Assembly (NCBI RefSeq): GCF_027925025.1
Contig: NZ_AP027058.1
Location: 1,798,001 to 1,862,000 of the forward strand
Source of the DNA: Limnohabitans sp. MORI2
GTDB lineage: Bacteria; Pseudomonadota; Gammaproteobacteria; Burkholderiales; Burkholderiaceae_C
Reading direction: 5' to 3'
DNA length: 64,000 nt
A program made the translations under genes and the position numbers. The notes under the pieces are model-generated. The model was given only the letters and a program-made list of their open reading frames with translations. It did not search any database and was not told where the DNA came from. Shown here piece by piece: positions 57,773 to 64,000 of this stretch. The stretch's first letter is position 1. Every line of letters begins with the position of its first letter.

Positions 57773-59440
57773 TTACTTGAGTGCTTTGAAGCGCACGCGC
57801 TTGGGCTTGGCGCCCTCTTCACCCAAACGCTTCTTCTTGTCGGCTTCGTACTCTTGGTAGTTGCCATCAAAGAACACCCATTGGCTATCGCCTTCGGCAG
57901 CCAAGATGTGGGTGGCAATGCGGTCCAAGAACCAACGGTCATGACTGATCACCATGACGGAGCCCGCAAATTCCAACAACGCGTCTTCCAACGCACGCAA
58001 AGTTTCCACGTCCAAGTCGTTGGAAGGTTCGTCCAGCAGCAACACGTTGCCGCCTTCGATCAAAGTCTTGGCCAAGTGCAAGCGACCACGCTCACCACCT
58101 GACAACATGCCAACTTTCTTTTGTTGATCGCCGCCGTTGAAGTTGAAGCGGCCACAATAAGCACGGCTTGGCATTTGGAACTTGCCCACGTTCAAGATGT
58201 CCAAACCGCCAGAGATATCTTCCCACACGGTTTTTTCGTCAGACAAGTCGTCACGGGTTTGGTCGACAAAGGCCATCTTGACGGTTTGACCCACTTTGAT
58301 TTCGCCGCTGTCAGGTTGCTCTTTGCCCGCGATGAGCTTGAACATGGTGGATTTACCTGCGCCGTTGGGGCCGATGATGCCCACGATCGCACCCGCAGGC
58401 ACGGTGAAGCTGAGGTTATCGATCAACAAACGATCGCCAAATGATTTGCTGACGTTCTTGAACTCAAACACTTCATGGCCCAAGCGTTCGGCCACGGGAA
58501 TGAAGATTTCCTGTGTTTCGTTGCGTTTTTGGTATTCGTAGTCAGACAACTCTTCAAAGCGGGCCAAACGGGCCTTGCTCTTGGCTTGGCGGCCTTTGGG
58601 GTTTTGACGCGCCCATTCCAATTCCTTTTTCATGGCCTTGGTGCGTGCGTCTTCGGTGCGTTGTTCTTGCTCCAAACGGGCTTCTTTTTGTTCCAACCAT
58701 GTGGAGTAGTTGCCTTTATAAGGAATGCCGTGACCACGGTCGAGTTCCAAAATCCACTCGGCGGCGTTGTCCAAGAAGTAGCGGTCGTGGGTGATGGCAA
58801 CCACCGTGCCTGAGAAGCGAGCCAAGAACTGTTCCAGCCAGTCCACGGATTCAGCGTCCAAGTGGTTGGTCGGTTCGTCGAGCAACAGCATGTCGGGCTT
58901 AGACAGTAACAAACGGCACAAGGCCACGCGGCGCTTTTCACCGCCAGACAGTTTGCCAATGATGGCGTCCCAGGGTGGCAAACGCAGTGCGTCAGCCGCA
59001 ATTTCCAACAAATGCTCAGAGTCACCCTCTGCACCTGCCGCGCTGATGATGGCTTCGAGTTTGGCCTGCTCGGCCGCCAAGGCGTCAAAGTCGGCGTCTT
59101 CTTCAGCGTAAGCGGCGTACACCTCTTCCAAGCGCTGCTTGGCTTCGGCCACTTCACCCATGCCGCTTTCGACCGATTGACGCACAGTGTGCTCTGGGTC
59201 GAGCTGAGGCTCTTGAGGCAAATATCCGATCTTCAAGCCGGCCATGGGAATGGCTTCGCCTTCGATCTCTTTGTCGATGCCCGCCATGATTTTGAGCAAG
59301 GTGGACTTACCCGAACCGTTCAAACCCAACACACCAATCTTGGCGCCTGGGAAGAAGGACAGGGAAATATCTTTCAAGATCTGACGCTTGGGCGGCACAA
59401 TTTTGCCGACGCGGTTCATACTGAAAACGTACTGAGCCAT
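57773..59440 (-). CDS. ettA: Energy-dependent translational throttle protein EttA
   Basis: An ABC-F ATPase that binds the ribosomal E site and slows the first peptide bond when ATP is low. The 555-aa product has two ABC cassettes: GLNGSGKST near residue 39-47 with [19 protein letters not shown] near 163-181, and GPNGAGKST near 355-363 with [15 protein letters not shown] near 439-453. The linker ([20 protein letters not shown]) between them is the family arm. It has its own terminator and diverges from the helicase gene. Confidence 0.96.
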   Translation of the reverse strand: MAQYVFSMNRVGKIVPPKRQILKDISLSFFPGAKIGVLGLNGSGKSTLLKIMAGIDKEIEGEAIPMAGLKIGYLPQEPQLDPEHTVRQSVESGMGEVAEAKQRLEEVYAAYAEEDADFDALAAEQAKLEAIISAAGAEGDSEHLLEIAADALRLPPWDAIIGKLSGGEKRRVALCRLLLSKPDMLLLDEPTNHLDAESVDWLEQFLARFSGTVVAITHDRYFLDNAAEWILELDRGHGIPYKGNYSTWLEQKEARLEQEQRTEDARTKAMKKELEWARQNPKGRQAKSKARLARFEELSDYEYQKRNETQEIFIPVAERLGHEVFEFKNVSKSFGDRLLIDNLSFTVPAGAIVGIIGPNGAGKSTMFKLIAGKEQPDSGEIKVGQTVKMAFVDQTRDDLSDEKTVWEDISGGLDILNVGKFQMPSRAYCGRFNFNGGDQQKKVGMLSGGERGRLHLAKTLIEGGNVLLLDEPSNDLDVETLRALEDALLEFAGSVMVISHDRWFLDRIATHILAAEGDSQWVFFDGNYQEYEADKKKRLGEEGAKPKRVRFKALK

Positions 59441-59580
59441 TTGTTTTTCTTTCGGGTAGCGAATGCAATAAAACGCTGATTATCCCAGCTATCTCAATCC
59501 ATGCCACAATAGCGTCAGTTGCCGCCGCCAGTTGCCGCAACATCAGCACTTCTGCTGGAGCCTGTTCCAAACACTTCTGT

Positions 59581-59609
59581 TTGAGATTTCTAGAGCTCAC
59601 CTGTAAATA
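59581..59609 (+). promoter_or_regulatory. Sigma-70 promoter for the DEAD-box helicase
   Basis: TTGAGA (59581-59586) and TAAATA (59604-59609) are separated by 17 bases. Transcription would start near 59616, about 65 nt before the ATG at 59682. The 241-bp divergent gap with ettA holds nothing else recognisable. Confidence 0.55.
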
Positions 59610-59681
59610 TTGCCGACCTTTGACTGGGTGGCCCTCGGGCCAAGCGGGTTGGTGTCATGCGCTGACTTGAAGCGCTCCATC

Positions 59682-61505
59682 ATGAAATTTGAAGATTTAA
59701 ATTTGGCTCCGGCCATCCAAAAAGCTGTGGCCGAACAGGGCTACGAAACGCCAACTCCCATTCAGCAGCAAGCCATTCCAGCCGTTCTGGCTGGTCACGA
59801 TTTGTTGGCAGGCGCGCAAACCGGCACGGGTAAAACGGCCGCCTTCACACTGCCTGTGCTGCACAAGCTCACCATGAGCCGCAGCAAAGAAAACAAGTTT
59901 GGCGTGTATGGTGTGCGCGCCCTCGTGCTGACCCCCACCCGTGAACTCGCGGCCCAAGTGGAAGAGTCGGTACGCAACTACGGCAAATATTTGCAACTCA
60001 CCTCCACCGTCATCTTTGGTGGCGTGGGCATGAACCCACAAATCTCTCGCTTGAAAAAAGGCGTGGACATTTTGGTGGCTACCCCTGGCCGCTTGCTGGA
60101 TTTGCAGCAACAAGGCGAGCTCGACTTGTCCACTGTCGAAATCTTGGTGCTTGACGAAGCTGACCGCATGCTGGACATGGGTTTTATTCACGACGTCAAG
60201 AAAATCTTGGCCTTGGTGCCTAAAGACAAGCAAAGCTTGTTGTTCTCAGCCACCTTCAGCGACGAAATTCGTGAACTGGCCAACAACCTGCTCAAAGACC
60301 CACAAAGCATTCAGGTCACGCCCAGCAACACCACGGTGCAACGCATCACGCAAGTGGTTCACCCTGTGGGCCGAGGCAAGAAAAAGGCCCTGCTCGCCCA
60401 CATCATCAACGAGCACAACTGGAGCCAAGTGCTGGTGTTCACACGCACCAAGTTTGGCGCCAACAATGTGGCCGAGTTTTTGACCAAGAACGGCATCAGC
60501 GCCATGGCGTTGCACGGCAACAAGAGTCAAACTGCTCGCACGCAAGCTTTGGCAGGCTTCAAGACTGGCGAAATACGCGCCTTGGTGGCCACCGACATCG
60601 CCGCACGCGGCATTGACATTGACGAGTTGCCACACGTGGTCAACTACGAAATTCCCAACATCAGCGAAGACTATGTACACCGCATTGGTCGCACAGGCCG
60701 CGCGGGCTCAAGTGGCGAAGCCGTGAGTTTGGTGTCGTTGGACGAGCAAGGTTTCATGCGCGACATTGAAATCTTCACCAAACAACAAGTACCCGTGGTT
60801 GAAGTCGAAGGCTTTGGCCCAGAACCCGATGAAAAAGCCGAACCCATTGCGATGGGCCGCCAAACCCTGTGGGGCGGCCTAGGCAAGCCCCCAGGCCGCG
60901 ACGTCATGGCGGCAGCGGCCAAAGCCGCACGCAGCGAAATGATGCAGCGCATCCGCGACAACAAGGCCGCTGGCGGTGGCCGTGGCAGCCAAGGTGGAGA
61001 AGGAGGCAGAGCCCCACGCCCTAATGGCCATGTCAGCCGTGATCGCATGGGCGATCGACCTCCACGCGATGGTGAACGCAGCGAGGCCTTGGGTGACCGC
61101 CCGCCACGCAATGCCAATCGCAACGCACGCGGTGGCAATCGCCCGCAAGGTCATGGCGGCGGCCAAGGTGGCCAACGCCCACCACGCCAATTTGACAACC
61201 GTGGTCCCCGCCAAGATGGCCCTCGCGAGCCACGTCACCACGACGATGACGACTTCCAACCTCGCGCCAACGCCCATTTGGGCACCCAAAGTGGCGTGAA
61301 CGCGTTTGGCCATAAGACCCAAGGTGGTGGCGGTCGTCAACCTGACCCTACACGCACCAGCATCGACCTCATGACCGAGCGCAAACGCGGTGGCGGGGGT
61401 GGTTATGGTCGCCGCTCTGGCGGTGGTGGCAACCGTTCTGGCGGTGGCCGCTCAGGTGGTGGTCGCAGCGGCGGCGGTTTTAGTGGTGGCGGTTACGGTC
61501 GTTAA
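59682..61505 (+). CDS. rhlE: DEAD-box RNA helicase of the RhlE type
   Basis: ATP-dependent RNA helicase for ribosome assembly and RNA decay. The ATG at 59682 gives 607 aa (a TTG at 59610 is rejected). Motifs in order: [11 protein letters not shown] near residue 24-34, [11 protein letters not shown] near 45-55, [22 protein letters not shown] near 156-168, SATF near 188, [18 protein letters not shown] near 303-320, [13 protein letters not shown] near 333-345. The C-terminal 200 residues are low complexity: Arg/Gly/Asn/Pro-rich, ending in [14 protein letters not shown] repeats. Such RGG tails bind RNA. Confidence 0.94.
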   Translation: MKFEDLNLAPAIQKAVAEQGYETPTPIQQQAIPAVLAGHDLLAGAQTGTGKTAAFTLPVLHKLTMSRSKENKFGVYGVRALVLTPTRELAAQVEESVRNYGKYLQLTSTVIFGGVGMNPQISRLKKGVDILVATPGRLLDLQQQGELDLSTVEILVLDEADRMLDMGFIHDVKKILALVPKDKQSLLFSATFSDEIRELANNLLKDPQSIQVTPSNTTVQRITQVVHPVGRGKKKALLAHIINEHNWSQVLVFTRTKFGANNVAEFLTKNGISAMALHGNKSQTARTQALAGFKTGEIRALVATDIAARGIDIDELPHVVNYEIPNISEDYVHRIGRTGRAGSSGEAVSLVSLDEQGFMRDIEIFTKQQVPVVEVEGFGPEPDEKAEPIAMGRQTLWGGLGKPPGRDVMAAAAKAARSEMMQRIRDNKAAGGGRGSQGGEGGRAPRPNGHVSRDRMGDRPPRDGERSEALGDRPPRNANRNARGGNRPQGHGGGQGGQRPPRQFDNRGPRQDGPREPRHHDDDDFQPRANAHLGTQSGVNAFGHKTQGGGGRQPDPTRTSIDLMTERKRGGGGGYGRRSGGGGNRSGGGRSGGGRSGGGFSGGGYGR

Positions 61506-61515
61506 AGCTGCGTGA

Positions 61516-61551
61516 TCAACAAGGCGTGAGGCAGCCCCACGCTTTTGTTGA
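61516..61551 (+). other. Stem-loop after rhlE
   Basis: TCAACAA and TTGTTGA (7 bp) are followed inward by GCGTG/CACGC with small bulges, around AGGCAGCCC. It starts 10 bp past the rhlE stop. The continuation has no T tract. A terminator role is possible but unproven. Confidence 0.5.
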
Positions 61552-61567
61552 CAAGCCATCAGGACTG

Positions 61568-61581
61568 ACTTGCTGGCAAGT
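61568..61581. promoter_or_regulatory. Palindrome, possible operator before the hydroxylase gene
   Basis: Perfect 6-bp inverted repeat ACTTGC-TG-GCAAGT, 57 bases before the hydroxylase ATG. A consensus-like TTGACA lies at 61548-61553, but no matching -10 follows. Regulator unknown. Confidence 0.45.
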
Positions 61582-61638
61582 TCGCGACAGAGGCCATTCA
61601 CAAAGATCGCAACAATGTGCGCTTTAGAACTGACGCAC

Positions 61639-63267
61639 ATGACTGACAGCATTCACACTCCTCATGAAACCGATGTGGTGATCATCGGTGGTGGCCCTGT
61701 GGGCCTGGGTTTAGCCATTGAATTGGGCCAACGCGGAATTCGCTGCATCGTGGCAGAGCGCTACGCACAGCCTCAGCCGATCCCGAAGGGACAAAACCTG
61801 ACGCAGCGCACGATGGAGCACTTTCATTTTTGGGGTGCTGAACCACAGCTACGTGCGGCCCGCACCATTCCTCCTGAATACGGCATTGGCGGCTTGACCG
61901 CTTATGGCTCGTTGCTGAGCGGTCACCACTACGACTGGCTACAACGTGAACTGGTCAAACCGTATTACTTCAAAGACAACGAACGCCTGCCACAGTACGA
62001 AACCGAAAAAGTACTGCGTCAACGTGTGGCTGCGCTGCCGACTGTCCAAGTGCTGTATGGCTGGGATGCGGACACCCTCACGCAAAACGAGACTAGCACC
62101 ACCGTCACACTGACTGAACGCAGCAGCCAAGAACAGCAAACCATCCGTGCAGCCTACGTGGTGGGCTGTGATGGGAGTCGCTCTAAAACCCGAGAGCAAG
62201 CAAGTATCACACAGACCCTGTCAGACCATGACCGATGCATGGTGCTGCTGGTTTTCAAATCGCAAGAACTTCACACGCTGCTGTCGCGCTTTCCTGGCAA
62301 ATCGTTTTACAACGTGCTACATCCAGAGCTCAAAGGCTATTGGAAGTTTTTTGGTCGCGTGGATCTCGGCAACACATGGTTCTTTCATGCGCCTGTGCCC
62401 ATGGGCACGACCGCAGACAACTTTGACTTCAAGAAATACCTCCACGAATCTGTGGGGGCTGAATTTGAAATTGAGTTCCAACACATCGGTTTTTGGGATT
62501 TGCGATTTGCCTTGGCCGACCAATACCGCGCTGGCCGCATCTTCATTGCGGGCGATGCGGCACACAGCCACCCACCTTATGGCGGCTATGGCGTCAATTC
62601 AGGATTTGAGGATGCGCGCAACCTCGGCTGGAAGTTGGCTGCGGTTTTGCAAGGTTGGGGCGATGATGCGTTGCTCGACTCGTATGACGCGGAACGCCGC
62701 CCCGTGTTTGCATCGACCATCGATGACTTCATCGCCAAATCCATCGAGACGGACCGCGCATTTTTAGCAGACTTTGATCCCGCGCAAGATGCTGCGGCGT
62801 TCGAAACCGCTTGGACAGAACGATCACATGGTGCGGTGGGTGAGGTGCATGCGTTTGAGCCCAACTACGAAGGCTCACCCGTGGTGTGGTACACCCAAGT
62901 TGCAGCACATGTTTGCAGCGCCAAAGGCTCGCACCAGTTCAAAGCACGCACGGGCCACCACTTGGCGCCTGCGTGCCTCAGCAACGGAAAAAATGTGTTT
63001 GAAGTATTGGGCGATGGTTTCACCCTGCTCGCCTTGGGTGCTGCATCGACCGACACACAAGTGCTAGTTGACGCAGCCGCTGCCGCGGGCGTGCCACTGA
63101 CCGTGATTCAAGAACCGACAGGTTCACAAGCTGACCGCTATGAAGCCCGTTGGATTTTGATTCGCCCCGATCAATTCGTGGCATGGACCAGCGAAGCGCA
63201 AACCATTCACGCCGACCTAGCCCATCAGTTGTTCAAGCGCGTGCGAGGTCAGTTCAATCGCCTGTGA
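61639..63267 (+). CDS. FAD-dependent aromatic-ring monooxygenase
   Basis: A 542-aa flavoprotein hydroxylase of the FAD_binding_3 (PheA/TfdB-like) group, which hydroxylates phenolic or other aromatic rings using NAD(P)H and oxygen. The FAD motif IIGGGPVGLGLAIELGQRG is near residue 15-33. The second FAD motif is RIFIAGDAAHSHPPYGGYG near 302-320, then NLGWKLAAVLQGW. A C-terminal thioredoxin-like dimer domain follows. The start is the ATG at 61639 (61615 is an alternative). The substrate is unknown. It overlaps the convergent receptor gene by 14 bases. Confidence 0.9.
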   Translation: MTDSIHTPHETDVVIIGGGPVGLGLAIELGQRGIRCIVAERYAQPQPIPKGQNLTQRTMEHFHFWGAEPQLRAARTIPPEYGIGGLTAYGSLLSGHHYDWLQRELVKPYYFKDNERLPQYETEKVLRQRVAALPTVQVLYGWDADTLTQNETSTTVTLTERSSQEQQTIRAAYVVGCDGSRSKTREQASITQTLSDHDRCMVLLVFKSQELHTLLSRFPGKSFYNVLHPELKGYWKFFGRVDLGNTWFFHAPVPMGTTADNFDFKKYLHESVGAEFEIEFQHIGFWDLRFALADQYRAGRIFIAGDAAHSHPPYGGYGVNSGFEDARNLGWKLAAVLQGWGDDALLDSYDAERRPVFASTIDDFIAKSIETDRAFLADFDPAQDAAAFETAWTERSHGAVGEVHAFEPNYEGSPVVWYTQVAAHVCSAKGSHQFKARTGHHLAPACLSNGKNVFEVLGDGFTLLALGAASTDTQVLVDAAAAAGVPLTVIQEPTGSQADRYEARWILIRPDQFVAWTSEAQTIHADLAHQLFKRVRGQFNRL

Positions 63268-64000
63268 TTTGCTTGGTGCGAATCACAGTACCCCAACGTG
63301 GATAGTCTTTGGCGACGATCGCAGCCAACTCAGCTGGGGACGACGCCGAAGCATCCAGCCCGGCTTTGCCCAAGAGATCTTTCACTTCAGTTTGGCGCAA
63401 GATGGCTGCCATCTCTGTGTTCAAACGTGTCACCACCGCAGCAGGTGTCTTGCTCGGTGCAAAGAAGGCATACCAAAGATCAACGTCAATGCGCTTGACA
63501 CCCATCTCTTCAAACGTGGGCACATCGGGCGCCACAGGATGACGCTTGGGGCTACCGGTCGCCAAGGCGTTCAAGCGACCACTCTTCACAAAGCCTTGCG
63601 CAATGTGTACAGGCAAGAAGCCCACATTGAGCTCGCCGCCCAACAGGTCTTGCGTGTAGCCCGCTGTGCCGCGATACGGCACATGCAACATGAAGGTGTT
63701 GGACTCGAGCTTGAACAACTCCATCGCCATGTGGTGCGGGGTTCCCACCCCAGGCGACCCAAAACTGATCGCACCTGGCTTAGCTTGCGCCTCTTTGATC
63801 AAATCGGCCAAGGACTTGATGCCTGTTTTCGGATTGGCCACCAACATCAATGAACCGTAGGCGGCCATCGAGACAGGTGCAAAGTCTTTCACAGGATCAA
63901 AGCCAACGTTCTTGTAGAGCTGTGACGCGATCAACATGGTGTTGGCCCCCATCAACAGCGTGTAGCCATCGGGGGTCGATTTGGCCACGGCCTCTGCACC
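63254..64000 (-). CDS. Bug-type tripartite tricarboxylate transporter receptor (5' end cut by window edge)
   Basis: Periplasmic solute-binding protein (TctC/Bug family) that feeds a TTT uptake system; Bug proteins are expanded in Burkholderiales. The reverse strand is open to position 64000, giving about 248 residues of the C-terminal part; the signal peptide and N-terminus lie beyond the window. Recognisable are DGYTLLMGANTMLIA, FAPVSMAAYGSLMLVANP, GSPGVGTPHHMAMELFK and HVPYRGTAGYTQDLLGGELN. The ligand is unknown; proximity to the aromatic hydroxylase suggests an aromatic acid but that is speculation. Confidence 0.92.
   Translation of the reverse strand, partial: GAEAVAKSTPDGYTLLMGANTMLIASQLYKNVGFDPVKDFAPVSMAAYGSLMLVANPKTGIKSLADLIKEAQAKPGAISFGSPGVGTPHHMAMELFKLESNTFMLHVPYRGTAGYTQDLLGGELNVGFLPVHIAQGFVKSGRLNALATGSPKRHPVAPDVPTFEEMGVKRIDVDLWYAFFAPSKTPAAVVTRLNTEMAAILRQTEVKDLLGKAGLDASASSPAELAAIVAKDYPRWGTVIRTKQITGD

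Noticed and set aside
61570..61638. Upstream extension of the hydroxylase gene to 61570 or 61615
   Set aside because: The extra residues (for example RQRPFTKIAT) do not match the family, and the palindrome would fall in coding sequence.
1..64000. CRISPR array, prophage, insertion sequence, toxin-antitoxin or secondary-metabolite cluster
   Set aside because: No regularly spaced repeats, transposase, integrase, phage structural genes, or paired toxin-antitoxin-like small genes were found; the interval is continuous housekeeping sequence.

Overview
This is 64 kb of densely packed bacterial chromosome (about 57% G+C) in which nearly every stretch is a recognisable housekeeping gene. Protein sequences and gene order point to Burkholderiales, most likely Comamonadaceae (Limnohabitans/Rhodoferax-like). 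The basis is the order tpiA-secG-tRNA-Leu-nuoABCDEFGHIJKLMN, a BktB-type thiolase, DarP, YbiB, VF530 and DUF1178 neighbours, and frequent GTG/TTG starts. No prophage, insertion sequence, CRISPR array, plasmid gene or canonical defence or secretion system is visible. The first and last genes are cut by the window edges, and no gene-free stretch exceeds 300 bp.

Region by region. 1-11.6 kb: histone-deacetylase-like hydrolase (partial), MltB, divergent queG and tsaE-amiC, DedA, mutL-bcr-miaA, DUF1178 and a Nudix hydrolase. 11.7-26.1 kb (minus strand): a complete 14-gene complex I operon, preceded by tRNA-Leu(GAG), secG, tpiA and a quinone oxidoreductase. 28.5-32.3 kb: pnp, rpsO and tsaD. 32.4-36.2 kb (plus): ybiB-cobA, a BaiN/HI0933-type flavoprotein, and rpsU-yqeY with a clear sigma-70 promoter and a structured leader. 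36.4-48.9 kb: pmbA, darP-mog, cysE, trmJ, suhB, mutS, uppP and glnS. 49-56.9 kb: nitroreductase, two pseudouridine synthases, a ferredoxin, bktB, an LplT-like carrier, hemerythrin, a MesD-like methionine synthase and a luciferase-like oxidoreductase. 56.9-64 kb: an HTH+REC regulator, ettA, an rhlE-like helicase, an FAD aromatic hydroxylase and a Bug-type solute receptor (partial).

How the genes fit together. RNA and translation functions dominate: t6A synthesis (tsaE, tsaD), queuosine (queG), i6A (miaA), Nm32 (trmJ), pseudouridine synthases, glnS, rpsO, rpsU, darP, ettA and pnp. The other themes are the respiratory complex I, mismatch repair (mutL and mutS, 36 kb apart) and cell-wall recycling (mltB, amiC, uppP).

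No convincing undescribed multi-gene system is present. The best unexplained signal is a 104-bp, three-part palindrome inserted in frame inside mutS (43379-43482). Next are a roughly 102-bp inverted-repeat element where the rpsU-yqeY cluster ends without dnaG/rpoD (36243-36344), the rpsU leader hairpin, a Nudix gene whose start codon abuts the nuo terminator, a MesD-like synthase beside a flavin monooxygenase, and an HTH-first response regulator. All start-site choices and promoter calls are by eye.
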